The position numbers and the translations under genes were made by a program. A DNA stretch of 64,000 nucleotides from Bosea sp. 124 (GTDB lineage: Bacteria > Pseudomonadota > Alphaproteobacteria > Rhizobiales > Beijerinckiaceae). Position 1 is the stretch's first letter; the number at the start of each line of letters is the position of its first letter. The notes below the pieces were generated by a model. The model saw nothing but the letters and a program-made list of their open reading frames with translations. It did no database searches and had not been told where the DNA came from. Below are positions 40,306 through 49,305 of this stretch, in pieces. The stretch covers positions 2,559,001 through 2,623,000 of the forward strand of contig NZ_PZZM01000001.1 in NCBI RefSeq assembly GCF_003046175.1. The letters are read 5' to 3'.

Positions 40306-41646
40306 TCAGGCCCGGAAGACGGTCTCCATCTCGCGCCGGACCTTCACGGCCTGGTTGTTGGGATCGTAGTCGACATCGCTCCATTTCAGGCGCTGGCCCG
40401 CAGCGACATCGACCTTGAGCTTGACGTTATGGGCGAGCCCGAGCGGCAGATAGCCCTCGGCAAGCGAGGTCGCCGCCGGCGTCTGCTTGCCCCAGACGCA
40501 GAAGCCGCCTTCGCCATCCAGCATCTCGCCGGCCTTGAGTGCGCGCTTGGCCGTGGCGACGACGTCGGAGTTGAAGCAGATCGGCGCGCCCGTAGGTTCA
40601 TGACGCAGAGCGGCCGAGGCGACCGAGATGCCCAATTCGAGGCCGATCATGTGGATCGGCCGGTAAAGGCAAGCGTATTTGCCGCTCTTGTCGGGCAGCA
40701 TCGAGTATTCCCGGAAGCACTCCTCGCTATAGGCGCTGTCGCTCTCGAACACGACATAGGTGCCCATCACCAGGCTGTGCGGCACATCGCTGCCGTCGCG
40801 GTACACGGACGAGGTCACCTCGGTCACGCCGGCTTTCTCAAGCACGCCACCATCGGCTTTGGGCTTGCAGATCTCGGCATGCTCGAAGCGCGTCGCGGGT
40901 GGGAAGGACAGACCGTCGGCCTGGGCATGCAGCCCGGTGGCGTTGCAGACGGCGGTCATCTCGATGCCGGACTTGGTCCCGTCGACGAAGGAATTGAACA
41001 TCTTGGGGTTGATCGACTGGCGATCGCGGATCTTCATGTACTTGTCGAGGATGTCCCAGACGGTGTCCGGCGTGGACTGATGGTAGGTCGGATGGTAGCG
41101 CGTGCCCTTGCCTGCCGATACGACCCGGAAGCCGGCCGCGCGCGCCCAATCGACGTGGTCGGCGATCAGCGCCGGCTGGTCGCCCCAGGCCAGCGAATAG
41201 ACGACGCCCGCCTGCTTCGCCTTGCGCGCCAACAGCGGCCCTGCGACCGCATCGGCCTCGACATTGACCATCACGATGTGCTTGCCGTGGTCGATCGCGC
41301 GCATGGCGAAGCGAATGCCGGCGCCGGGATCGCCTGTCGCCTCGATGATGACCTCGATGCCGGGATGATCGATCAGCGAATCGGCGTTGTCGGTGATCAG
41401 GGTCGAGCCGTTCTTGATCGCGTCGTCGATCGAACGGGCGCCGTGTTGCTCGTCAGGCCAGCAGGCCAGCTTGAGCTGGGAGCGCGCCCGGGCCGTGTTG
41501 AGGTCGGCCACGCCGACGACCTGCATGCCGGCGGTGTTCCTGACCTGTGACAGGAACATGGTGCCGAACTTGCCCGCGCCGATCACCGCGACCGTGACCG
41601 GCTTGCCGGCCGCCTTGCGTTCCAGAAGTTTGCTATGCAGATTCAC
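40306..41646 (-). CDS. SAF-domain NAD(P)-dependent oxidoreductase
   Basis: 446 residues from GTG 41646, behind GAGGAAGG. N-terminal Rossmann fold (V-A-V-I-G-A-G-K-F-G-T-M-F) similar to homoserine dehydrogenase or Gfo/Idh/MocA enzymes, a middle catalytic domain (V-D-G-T-K-S-G-I-E-M), and a C-terminal SAF part (A-T-A-K-R-A-L-K-A-G-E-M-L-D-G-E-G-G). This family is often wrongly named after FlgA. It leads the second TRAP operon, so it probably oxidises the imported acid. Substrate unknown. Confidence 0.82.
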   Translation of the reverse strand: MNLHSKLLERKAAGKPVTVAVIGAGKFGTMFLSQVRNTAGMQVVGVADLNTARARSQLKLACWPDEQHGARSIDDAIKNGSTLITDNADSLIDHPGIEVIIEATGDPGAGIRFAMRAIDHGKHIVMVNVEADAVAGPLLARKAKQAGVVYSLAWGDQPALIADHVDWARAAGFRVVSAGKGTRYHPTYHQSTPDTVWDILDKYMKIRDRQSINPKMFNSFVDGTKSGIEMTAVCNATGLHAQADGLSFPPATRFEHAEICKPKADGGVLEKAGVTEVTSSVYRDGSDVPHSLVMGTYVVFESDSAYSEECFREYSMLPDKSGKYACLYRPIHMIGLELGISVASAALRHEPTGAPICFNSDVVATAKRALKAGEMLDGEGGFCVWGKQTPAATSLAEGYLPLGLAHNVKLKVDVAAGQRLKWSDVDYDPNNQAVKVRREMETVFRA

Positions 41647-41831
41647 GTGCGGTGGCCTTCCTCGCTGGGCCGATCTCGCCGATCGACGTCTCGTTATGAG
41701 GTGCGAGCAAGGAGGCCGTATGCGCTTGTGCGCATCGGCTGGCGCCGCTTGCGGCGCGTTGACCTCCCTACAGGCGGCAGCTTCGTTTGATGAGCTGCAA
41801 TCCTCGTAAGTAAGGCGTAGCATGAGCCCGG

Positions 41832-41844
41832 GTGATTGAATCAC
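41832..41844. promoter_or_regulatory. Palindrome in divergent LysR/dehydrogenase region
   Basis: gTGATTGAATCAc, perfect around a central G, 38 bp before the LysR gene. A plausible LysR binding site controlling both directions. Confidence 0.45.
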
Positions 41845-41881
41845 GAAAAAGACGGCGTCAATCGATGAGCGAGATTCGTCA

Positions 41882-42799
41882 ATGATCGGTGGAATGCCAC
41901 CTCTTCAATGGCTTATGACCTTTCGTTGCGTCATGGAGGCGGGAAGCTTCGTCGGTGCGGCCAAACTTCTCAACCTGACGCCGTCGGCCATCAGCCACCA
42001 GATGCGTGCCCTGGAGGGCATGCTGGGGCGGCCTCTCTTCCTGCGGGTCAAGCGCCGCGTGGTGCCGACAGAGGACGCGCTGACCTATTCCGCCTCGATC
42101 GGAGAGAGTTTCGCGCGGCTGATGACGGCGACGAACCGCGTCGCCGCCGGAGCCGGCGTGCGGCGCCTGCCCATTCATGCCGCTCCGAGTTTCGCGGCGC
42201 TGTGGTTGGTCCCGCGCCTTGGCCAGTTCCTGCACGAGCATCCGTCGATCGACGTCGCGATCTTCGCTGGGCACGAACCGGCGCGTCTTGGCCAGGACGG
42301 CATCCTGATCGACATTCAGTATGCCCGACCTGTGCCCGAGGACTGCGTGTCGGTGCCGTTTGCCCAGGAATCGATCGTGCCGCTCGCGAGCGCCGCGTTC
42401 ATCGCGAGGCACAGGCTCAAAACCCCGGCTGACATCAACCGGGTGCCGCTCATCCACTCCCTGCGCTGCGTCGTGCAGTGGGACCAATGGTCGGCGCGAT
42501 ACGCGCCTTCCGTCGCACTCAATCGTCGTGGCCCGCAGTTCGATCGCGCCCATCTCGCCCTGGCGGTGGCCGCAGACGGGCTCGGGCTTGCGCTGGAATC
42601 GGACCTTCAGGCGCACGCCCTGCTCGACCGGGGCGAGCTCGTCATGCCGTTCGGCCCGCTTGGCATCGAAGCGGTGGCCCATCGTCTCATCTATCGGCGT
42701 GCCGACGAGAAGAACCCGGAAATCATGGCCTTCGTCGAATGGCTGACGCGCACCATGGACGACAGATGGAAACCGGCTTCACGCTGGCCTGCCGCCTGA
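41882..42799 (+). CDS. LysR family transcriptional regulator (GcvA-like)
   Basis: 305 residues. N-terminal winged helix (F-V-G-A-A-K-L-L-N-L-T-P-S-A-I-S-H-Q-M-R-A-L-E) and a substrate domain with A-P-S-F-A-A-L-W-L-V-P-R-L typical of the GcvA group. Divergent from the SAF dehydrogenase/TRAP operon, which it most likely controls. Confidence 0.92.
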   Translation: MIGGMPPLQWLMTFRCVMEAGSFVGAAKLLNLTPSAISHQMRALEGMLGRPLFLRVKRRVVPTEDALTYSASIGESFARLMTATNRVAAGAGVRRLPIHAAPSFAALWLVPRLGQFLHEHPSIDVAIFAGHEPARLGQDGILIDIQYARPVPEDCVSVPFAQESIVPLASAAFIARHRLKTPADINRVPLIHSLRCVVQWDQWSARYAPSVALNRRGPQFDRAHLALAVAADGLGLALESDLQAHALLDRGELVMPFGPLGIEAVAHRLIYRRADEKNPEIMAFVEWLTRTMDDRWKPASRWPAA

Positions 42800-42959
42800 G
42801 AAGTGGCCCTCCCTGACGCCGGCTTCCAAGCCTTTGGAGGATGCTCAGGCAAGCCGTCACATGCCGCGAGCTCACGCGTCTTCGGTCAGGCAAGCACGCA
42901 AGGCCAGATGGTGGCGCGTATCAAAGCGGCCGGAAGGGTTCCATCCTTCAAGCCGTATC

Positions 42960-43748
42960 TCAGCCACGCTGGCCGAACAGGCCATGGAAGCGCCCGAGGA
43001 AACTGCGCAGGCGTTCGTTTTCCGGATTATCGAAAACCTCGCCTGGTGGCCCCGCCTGCGCCACGCGCCCCTGGTCAAGGAAGACGACATGGTCAGAGAC
43101 ATCGCGCACGAACAGCATCTCGTGGCTGACGAGCAGCATGGTCATGCCGGATTCGGCCAGCGACTTCATGACGCCGAGCACCTCGGCGACCAGCTCCGGG
43201 TCGAGCGCGGAGGTGACTTCGTCGAACAGCAGCAGGCGCGGCTGCATCGCCACCGCACGGGCGATCGCGACGCGCTGCTGCTGGCCCCCCGAGAGCTGAT
43301 AGGGGTAGTGGCCGCCGCGCTCGCCGAGCCCGACGCGGCCGAGCCAGTGGCCAGCGATATCCTTCGCCTCGGTCTTGTCCTTGCCGAGCACCTTGACCAA
43401 CCCGAGCATGATGTTCTCGGCCGCAGTGAGATGCGGAAACAGATTGAACTGCTGGAACACCATGCCGATGCGGGCGCGCTGGGCCGAGACCTTCGTCTCG
43501 CTGAGCCGCCTGCGCTTACCGCCGCTCTCGGTATAGCCGATCGGGTCGCCATCGAGCAGGATCTCGCCGCCATCATGCTCTTCGAGCAGGTTGACGCAGC
43601 GCAGGAAGGTCGTCTTGCCCGAGCCGGAGGCGCCGATCAGCGAGACGACCTGCCCCTGCCGGACGGTCAGGTCGATGCCCTTCAGGACCTCGACCTTGCC
43701 GAAGCTCTTGTGGACATGGGTGGCTTGCAGCAAAGCTGGATCGCTCAT
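42960..43748 (-). CDS. Polar amino-acid ABC transporter ATP-binding protein (GlnQ type)
   Basis: 262 residues. Walker A G-A-S-G-S-G-K-T, signature L-S-G-G-Q-Q-Q-R, Walker B L-L-L-F-D-E-V-T-S-A-L-D-P-E and switch histidine in V-S-H-E. Closely matches the GlnQ/HisP class. Last gene of the transporter operon. Confidence 0.95.
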   Translation of the reverse strand: MSDPALLQATHVHKSFGKVEVLKGIDLTVRQGQVVSLIGASGSGKTTFLRCVNLLEEHDGGEILLDGDPIGYTESGGKRRRLSETKVSAQRARIGMVFQQFNLFPHLTAAENIMLGLVKVLGKDKTEAKDIAGHWLGRVGLGERGGHYPYQLSGGQQQRVAIARAVAMQPRLLLFDEVTSALDPELVAEVLGVMKSLAESGMTMLLVSHEMLFVRDVSDHVVFLDQGRVAQAGPPGEVFDNPENERLRSFLGRFHGLFGQRG

Positions 43749-43759
43749 CGCGGTTCCGT

Positions 43760-44440
43760 TCAGTAGCGCAGATAGGAGGTGCGGCGTTCGAGCGCCGCGC
43801 CGAGCTGCGCGAGCGTGAAATTGATGATCAGGTAAAGCACCGTGGTCAGCAGGTAGAATTCGACGATCATGTAGTTGCGCGCCATCTGCTGCTGTGCCGA
43901 CAGCAGCAGCTCGACGACGCCGATGATCGAGAGCAGCGTCGTGCCCTTGACGATTTCGAGCCCCGTATTGACCCAGGGTGGCAGCATGCGGCGGAAAGCC
44001 TGCGGCAGGATCACGTAGAACAGGCGCTTGCGGAAGGTCAGGCCGATCGCCTTGGCCGCTTCCATCTGGCCGGCGGGCACGGACTCGACCGCACCGCGGA
44101 AATTCTCGGCGACATGGGCGGTGGCAAAGGCGCCGAGCGCAATGACGCCGGCCCAGAAGGCTGCAATGTTGATGCCGAACAGCGCCAGCCCGTAATAGGT
44201 GAACAGGATCAGCACCAGCAGCGGAATGCCGCGCATCACGTCGACGTAAAGCCGCGCCAGCATCCGCAGCCACCACCAGCCATAGGCCAGCGCCACGCCC
44301 ATCGCGATGCCGCAGACCGAGGCCATGACGATGCTCAGCACGGAACTCAGCATGGTGATGCCGAGGCCGCTGGCGAGGGATGAGCGGGCCTGCCAGGCTT
44401 CGAACCAGAACGTGCCGGGAGCAAGCGAGAAATCCAGCAT
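43760..44440 (-). CDS. Amino-acid ABC transporter permease (HisM/GlnP type)
   Basis: 226 residues, about five membrane segments, with the EAA loop E-A-A-K-A-I-G-L-T-F and R-G-I-P-L-L-V-L-I. Sits 11 bp before the ATPase gene. Confidence 0.94.
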   Translation of the reverse strand: MLDFSLAPGTFWFEAWQARSSLASGLGITMLSSVLSIVMASVCGIAMGVALAYGWWWLRMLARLYVDVMRGIPLLVLILFTYYGLALFGINIAAFWAGVIALGAFATAHVAENFRGAVESVPAGQMEAAKAIGLTFRKRLFYVILPQAFRRMLPPWVNTGLEIVKGTTLLSIIGVVELLLSAQQQMARNYMIVEFYLLTTVLYLIINFTLAQLGAALERRTSYLRY

Positions 44441-44449
44441 CTCGCTCTC

Positions 44450-45118
44450 CTAGCGGATCGACGCATAGCGGCGCTCGACGAGCCGCAATACGGTGGCGAT
44501 GAGATAGGCGGTGACGAGATAGAGCGCGCTCGCCGTCAGCCAGACCTCCATCACGCGGAAGGTGTTGGCGTTGATCTGGCGGGCGACGAAGGTGAGTTCC
44601 GGCACGGCGATGGCGGCGGCGAGCGAGGTGTCCTTGAACAGCGAGATCAGATTGTTGCTGATCGAGGGCAGGGTGATGCGGAACATCACCGGCAGCACGA
44701 CATAGACCTGGCGCTGCCACGGCCGCAGCCCGATCGCCTTGGCCGCCTCGACATATTGTTTCGGGATCGAGGCCAGCCCGGCCCGGAAGACCTCGGCCAT
44801 ATAGGCCCCGGCATAGAGCGAGAGCGACAGCACGAAGCTTTGGGTCTTGTCGAGGAAGGTGATGTCGAATTCGGGCAGGCCGAAATAGAGGAAGAAGATC
44901 AGCAGCAGTAGCGGCGTGCAGCGGATGAACTCGACATAGAGCCAGGCCGGAACCGACAGCCATTTGCGCGGCGAGAGGCGGGCATAGGCGGTCAGCAACC
45001 CGACGATGCAGCCGATCGCCAGCGAGATCACGGCCAACGTCAGGCCGAGCATCAGCGCGCCCGTCAGCTTGTCCCAGTTCCGCGCGATGACGGACCAGTC
45101 GAAATGATAGTCGATCAT
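44450..45118 (-). CDS. Amino-acid ABC transporter permease (HisQ type)
   Basis: 222 residues from ATG 45118. About five membrane segments, F-I-R-C-T-P-L-L-L-L-I-F-F and EAA loop V-E-A-A-K-A-I-G-L-R-P. Pairs with the other permease as a heterodimer. Confidence 0.94.
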   Translation of the reverse strand: MIDYHFDWSVIARNWDKLTGALMLGLTLAVISLAIGCIVGLLTAYARLSPRKWLSVPAWLYVEFIRCTPLLLLIFFLYFGLPEFDITFLDKTQSFVLSLSLYAGAYMAEVFRAGLASIPKQYVEAAKAIGLRPWQRQVYVVLPVMFRITLPSISNNLISLFKDTSLAAAIAVPELTFVARQINANTFRVMEVWLTASALYLVTAYLIATVLRLVERRYASIR

Positions 45119-45156
45119 GTGGTGGCGGGGTTTCCCGGCAAGCGTTTTCCGGAAGA

Positions 45157-45180
45157 CGGCGGGCCGTGTGCGACCCGCCG
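45157..45180 (-). other. Hairpin after amino-acid binding-protein gene
   Basis: 7-bp GC stem (CGGCGGG / CCCGCCG) with a 10-base loop between binding-protein and permease genes; no T-run. Confidence 0.5.
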
Positions 45181-45213
45181 CTTCAGTCAACGGTTAGGAG
45201 AAGTCCTGGGGTG

Positions 45214-45243
45214 AGGCGAATTCCTGGGTCAGGCGAATTCCTG
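45214..45243. repeat. 17-bp tandem duplication at a stop codon
   Basis: AGGCGAATTCCTG occurs at 45214-45226 and 45231-45243, period 17 bp. The right copy encodes the last residues Q-E-F-A and stop of the binding protein; the left copy lies just past the stop. Confidence 0.7.
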
Positions 45244-46152
45244 CGGAAAACCGACCTTCGGAATCGGCAGCTCGATGCCGAACCATTTCTTGTAAGATGC
45301 TGCGAAATAATCGAAATCGACGCCGACCATTGCTTCCTTGTAGACCGTGTTGACCCAATTCAGCCAGGTCGGGTCACCGGGTTTCACGGCAGAGGCATAG
45401 GAATTGGGCATCCAGCCGAAGCCTGAATCGGCGAAGCGCCCCGGCGCCTGCTGCATCAGCCAGCGCATCGCCGACTGGTCCTGCATCGAGGCATCGACCC
45501 GGCGCGCATTCAGGGCCTGCATCGCCGAATCCGGGCTGTCGAAGGCGTCGACCTTGGCCTCGGGCAGCGCCATGTGGACCCATTGTTCGAGGAAGACGTT
45601 CTGCATGCCGCCGACGGTGACCGCCTTGCCGGCCGCCTTCATCTCGGCATAGTCCTTGTACTTGCCGCCGCGCGCCAGCAGCATCAGGCCGACGCCCTCG
45701 CGGTAGTAGGGAATGGTGAAGTCGACCTGCTGGGCGCGGCCCGCCGTCACGGTCATCCATTGCACGACGATATCGACCTTGTCGGTCACGAGGCTCGGGA
45801 TGCGCGCATCCGAGCCCTGCAGCACGAACTCGACCTTTTCCGGATCGTCGAACAGGTTCTTGGCGAGCAGCCGCGCGAGGTCGATGTCCATGCCGACGAG
45901 CTTGCCGGTCGCGTCCTGGAAGTGCCAGGGCGGGTTGGTGCTGCCGGTCCCGACGATCAGCTTGCCGCGTTCCTTGATGGTGTAGAGCTTGCTCTTGCTG
46001 ACCGTCTGCGCCAGCGCCGCGGCCGGGGCCAGGAGGCTCGCGGCGGCTGCCCCGCCGATGGCCGCGCCCGCGAGGCCGAGCCCGAACAGGCTGCGCCGTT
46101 CCACCGTCAAACCCGCGTCGTTCTCCGAAGACCGATCATCCTGGCTGCCCAT
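45229..46152 (-). CDS. Amino-acid ABC transporter substrate-binding protein
   Basis: 307 residues from ATG 46152. Long N-terminus with a twin-arginine-like E-R-R-S-L-F-G-L-G-L-A-G and cleavage near A-L-A-Q. Then the family-3 pattern G-K-L-I-V-G-T-G-S-T-N-P-P-W-H-F and G-M-D-I-D-L-A-R-L-L-A. Ligand is probably a polar amino acid or related compound. Confidence 0.92.
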   Translation of the reverse strand: MGSQDDRSSENDAGLTVERRSLFGLGLAGAAIGGAAAASLLAPAAALAQTVSKSKLYTIKERGKLIVGTGSTNPPWHFQDATGKLVGMDIDLARLLAKNLFDDPEKVEFVLQGSDARIPSLVTDKVDIVVQWMTVTAGRAQQVDFTIPYYREGVGLMLLARGGKYKDYAEMKAAGKAVTVGGMQNVFLEQWVHMALPEAKVDAFDSPDSAMQALNARRVDASMQDQSAMRWLMQQAPGRFADSGFGWMPNSYASAVKPGDPTWLNWVNTVYKEAMVGVDFDYFAASYKKWFGIELPIPKVGFPQEFA

Positions 46153-46228
46153 CGCGCTCTCCACATGCTCGTGCGCTCGACCTGCCGGTGCGGCAGATGG
46201 CCACGTCAGCGAGAGGGGCAAAAAATGG

Positions 46229-46252
46229 GCCAGCTGTCAATTTTGCCAGCTG
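46229..46252. promoter_or_regulatory. Direct repeat GCCAGCTG in promoter region
   Basis: GCCAGCTG at 46229-46236 and 46245-46252, each containing the CAGCTG palindrome, 16 bp apart, between the PLP enzyme gene and the transporter operon. Possible operator. Confidence 0.35.
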
Positions 46253-46291
46253 CATTGCACCGCACTCTTTTGCGGGTAGGCCAGACCGACA

Positions 46292-47434
46292 TCAGGCGTG
46301 GCAGAGGACATGGTCGCAGAGCTGCGCCACTGCCAGGATATTGTCGGGATCGGCTACCGTATGCGTGTGCGCCGGCATGTCCTGATAAACCTTGGCGTCC
46401 TTGAAACCATGGCCGGTGATCAGGCAGATGACCTTCGCATCCCGTGCAAGGGTGCCCGTTGCCAACAGTTTCGGAAGCGCCGCGATCGGGCTCGCGCCCG
46501 TCGGCTCGGCATAGATGCCCTCGCTGCTGGCGAGCTGCGCCATCGCGGTGCGCAATTCGGCATCGCTGACTGCGACCGCCGACCCGCCGCTCTCTCGGAT
46601 CAGGCGCAGCGTATAGGTGCCGTCGCGCTCATAGCCGATGAGCGGGTCGCTGATCCCTGAGGCGATCGTCTGCGGCGTGCCCCAGGCGGTGACGATATCG
46701 TCACCTGCCTCGAAAGCGCGCACGATCGGGGCGCAGCCTTCCGCTTGGACCGCGACGAGCCGCGTCGTCTGCCCCTGCTCGATCAACCCCTGCCAGACGC
46801 CCTTGACCAGCGGGCCGCTGCCAGTCGGGATCAGGACATGATCGGGCGCCCCGCCCAGTTGCCCGGCGATTTCGCGCCCGACGGCGGTCAGCCCCGCGAC
46901 CGCATAGGGATTGATGAAGGTCGTCGTCAGATTGGCGAAGCCGTGCTGCTCGGCCAATGCGAGGGCGAGGTCGTAGGAGCGGCTGTAATGCCCCTCGACC
47001 AGAAGCAGCGTCGCGCCATAGGCGGCAATCTGCGTCACCTTGCCGAGCGGGGTGTGTGCGGGAACGATGATGACGGCCGGGATGCCGGCGCGTGCCGCAT
47101 AGGCCGCCGTGGCCGCACCCGCATTGCCGGAGGAGGCGCAGACGACCCGCCCGACGCCGAGCGACAGGGCACGCGCCATGGCTGCCGAGACGAGCCGGTC
47201 CTTGAACGAACCGGAAGGATTGCGCGTCTCGTCCTTCAGCCAGACTTCGCCGACGAAGCCGGGCAACGACGCCTCGATCCTGCGGGCGCGCAGCAGCGGC
47301 GTGACCTGCTCGCCGAGCGAAACCGGCATCAACCCGTCATCGCCGACCGTCTCGAGGATGCCGCCGCAGTTCGCGCAGCGATACAAAAGCTCTGGCGGAT
47401 AGGCGCTATGGCAATCGACGCAGTGCAGGTTCAT
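46292..47434 (-). CDS. Threonine synthase-like PLP-dependent enzyme
   Basis: 380 residues. N-terminal zinc ribbon (C-V-D-C ... C-A-N-C), PLP lysine in N-P-S-G-S-F-K-D-R, and phosphate-binding A-S-S-G-N-A-G-A-A and P-T-G-S-G-P-L. Belongs to fold-type II near threonine synthase and diaminopropionate or cysteate-type lyases. Because it neighbours an amino-acid transporter rather than thrB or hom, a catabolic eliminase role is equally possible. ATG 47446 is an alternative start. Confidence 0.85.
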   Translation of the reverse strand: MNLHCVDCHSAYPPELLYRCANCGGILETVGDDGLMPVSLGEQVTPLLRARRIEASLPGFVGEVWLKDETRNPSGSFKDRLVSAAMARALSLGVGRVVCASSGNAGAATAAYAARAGIPAVIIVPAHTPLGKVTQIAAYGATLLLVEGHYSRSYDLALALAEQHGFANLTTTFINPYAVAGLTAVGREIAGQLGGAPDHVLIPTGSGPLVKGVWQGLIEQGQTTRLVAVQAEGCAPIVRAFEAGDDIVTAWGTPQTIASGISDPLIGYERDGTYTLRLIRESGGSAVAVSDAELRTAMAQLASSEGIYAEPTGASPIAALPKLLATGTLARDAKVICLITGHGFKDAKVYQDMPAHTHTVADPDNILAVAQLCDHVLCHA

Positions 47435-47446
47435 GTCGGCCCTCAT

Positions 47447-47803
47447 CACCTGCTGTTCTAAGGGGAAGGCGCAAGGCTGCAAATGTCGCCTTGATCGTGA
47501 TGGTTTCGCCGAAGGCATCGAAAATTCAAACCAGCGCTCGCCCAACTGAGGGCGCAGGGCCGTCTTCAGCGGCTTTGGGACAAGTGTGGCCGCGAGTAGG
47601 CATCCGGAAAGCCGCCGAGCCGCTCCCGGTCCAGTGGATCGTCAATGCAGATGGATGCAGCTTCCGCCTGGCCGCCGTGAGCAGCGATGCGTGGAAGGGA
47701 AACCGTCTGGATGTCCCGCCTCGGCCTTCTTTTGGAAGCACCCCGGCGCTCCGGCAGGATGTCGATTGCAGGCGGTTTCCGGGCGGTCGGCCGCAAGCCC
47801 GGC
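47447..47803. other. Intergenic, no gene recognised
   Basis: 357 bases between the PLP enzyme and the NrsF-like gene. Several open frames exist on both strands, but none has protein-like composition or a ribosome site; no RNA gene or terminator was recognised. Confidence 0.5.
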
Positions 47804-48445
47804 CTACCAGCGCACCAGGCGCGGAAAGCTGACGGCTCCGAAGGCTGCCATTATCGCCATGGCGAGCGGATACCAGCTTGCGAGGAACGGCACCGTATCC
47901 TCCGGGCAATGTAGGCTATAGGCGATGGTCGCCAGACCGGCCGAGGCGAGGCCGGCGCAGGCGCCCGTCAGCCGCCCGTTCACCGGCGCGCCGCTCCTGG
48001 CCAACAGAAGCAGGACGGCAAAGGGACACAGCGCGCAAAGCGTCACGGCAATGAGGCAGATCTGCCAGTACCGGCCGAATGTCAGCGCGCTCCACTGATT
48101 GGCCGGGACTTGGGCCAGGACGAGCGCCGCCCAGCCGAACACGAAAGCGAGAGGAACCGCGACCAGCAGCGCCAGCCGCAGCGGTTTCAGGCCGGGCCGC
48201 AGGCTGCTCTGGAAGGCTGCGAGCGCGATCGTCGCGACGCTCGCGCCGAGCAGGGCCTTGGCCAACACCGGGCGCGTCATCCAGGCCGTGGCGAGATCGG
48301 CCCGGGCGCCGAGGATCAGCAGGATGAGCATCGCCGTGGCGGCGAGCGCGATGAGCGCGGCCAGCCAGGTGGCGCGGCGCAGCCGGCCGGTATCCACCGG
48401 CCGGTGGCTCGCGGTCATGAGGGTGATCAGGTCGTCGGTTTGCAT
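47804..48445 (-). CDS. NrsF-like anti-sigma factor (DUF1109)
   Basis: 213 residues from ATG 48445, with about six membrane segments. The D-x-L-I-x-x-L start, the periplasmic loop H-C-P-E-D-T-V-P-F with cysteine and a final W-Y-P-L-A fit DUF1109/NrsF. In Caulobacter such proteins hold SigF inactive at the membrane until metal or oxidative stress. Own SigF-type promoter 35-60 bp upstream. Confidence 0.85.
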   Translation of the reverse strand: MQTDDLITLMTASHRPVDTGRLRRATWLAALIALAATAMLILLILGARADLATAWMTRPVLAKALLGASVATIALAAFQSSLRPGLKPLRLALLVAVPLAFVFGWAALVLAQVPANQWSALTFGRYWQICLIAVTLCALCPFAVLLLLARSGAPVNGRLTGACAGLASAGLATIAYSLHCPEDTVPFLASWYPLAMAIMAAFGAVSFPRLVRW

Positions 48446-48479
48446 GTCAAATCTTGCCGTGGGCTCTGGTTCAGGGGAG

Positions 48480-48505
48480 TTCGCGGCAAGCCGGCGAAAG
48501 GTTAC
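48480..48505 (-). promoter_or_regulatory. SigF-type ECF promoter before nrsF-like gene
   Basis: Minus strand GTAACC-N16-CGAA, the pattern reported for Caulobacter SigF. It lies between the sigma and anti-sigma genes, so the anti-sigma gene has its own feedback promoter. Confidence 0.6.
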
Positions 48506-48564
48506 GGCAGGGCGGCGGGCCTCCAAGAGGAGGTCGTCTTGTCGGGGTCGTCATCGTGAGGTCG

Positions 48565-49212
48565 TCATGGCAGTCCTCGCCTGCCGCGTCGCGACAGGAA
48601 TTTGGCCATCGCCTGCAGGCCGCGATGGATCGCGACCTTGGCGGCGGTCTCGGTCATGCCGGCGGCGGTCGCCGCTTCGGCCACGCTCGCACCCTGGAGC
48701 TTGACCCTGTCGATCAGGTTGCGCGTGCGTTCCGGCAGGGCCGCCATCGCACGGGCCAGGTCGAGCCTGGCGTCCGAGGCGGCATTGTCCGGCGCAGCCA
48801 GTTGGCTGGCCTCCTCGTCGATCGGCAGGTTGGCGGCATGGCGGCCGGTACGGCGCAGATGATCGACCAGCTTGTAGCGGGCGATGGCATGGGCCCAGGC
48901 GGTGACGGGGCTCGCGGGATCATAGGTATGGCGCGAGAGATGCAGCGCCAGCAGCGTCTCCTGCAGCACATCCTCGGCCTCGCTCGCCTCGCTGCGCCCG
49001 ACACGGGCGAGCATCTGGCGCAGATAACCGCGCAGCCTCGCGCTGATCAGATCGAGGAAGAGCCGGTAGGCGGCGGCATCCCCGCCGAGCGCGGCGAGGA
49101 AGATCGGGCGCAGGTGCGTTTCGAGTTCGGCGAGCGACAAGGGGCCTGAGTGCTTCTTGCGGATGCGGGATGGGTTCCACCCCATTCCGTCGCATGCCGT
49201 TCCTGTGCTCAC
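48565..49212 (-). CDS. ECF sigma factor (SigF-like, NrsF-paired)
   Basis: Up to 215 residues from GTG 49212; ATG 49185 is an alternative. Region 2 (A-E-D-V-L-Q-E-T-L-L-A-L-H, A-W-A-H-A-I-A-R-Y-K-L-V-D) and region 4 (L-P-E-R-T-R-N-L-I-D, G-A-S-V-A-E-A-A-T-A-A-G-M-T-E-T-A-A-K-V-A-I-H-R-G) are clear. Paired with the membrane anti-sigma downstream. Confidence 0.92.
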   Translation of the reverse strand: MSTGTACDGMGWNPSRIRKKHSGPLSLAELETHLRPIFLAALGGDAAAYRLFLDLISARLRGYLRQMLARVGRSEASEAEDVLQETLLALHLSRHTYDPASPVTAWAHAIARYKLVDHLRRTGRHAANLPIDEEASQLAAPDNAASDARLDLARAMAALPERTRNLIDRVKLQGASVAEAATAAGMTETAAKVAIHRGLQAMAKFLSRRGRRGLP

Positions 49213-49305
49213 AAGCCTGTGACAGGTCGGTGAAGCGCCGGCCGGACTCGGCTAGCCTCACTGTGATGAGTCGCAGCTTTGACCCTGCCGGCGGGAGCGT
49301 CGAAC

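Noticed and set aside
39517..41550. 677-codon open frame on the plus strand
   Set aside because: Opposite the TRAP binding-protein and SAF dehydrogenase genes, which have clear domains.
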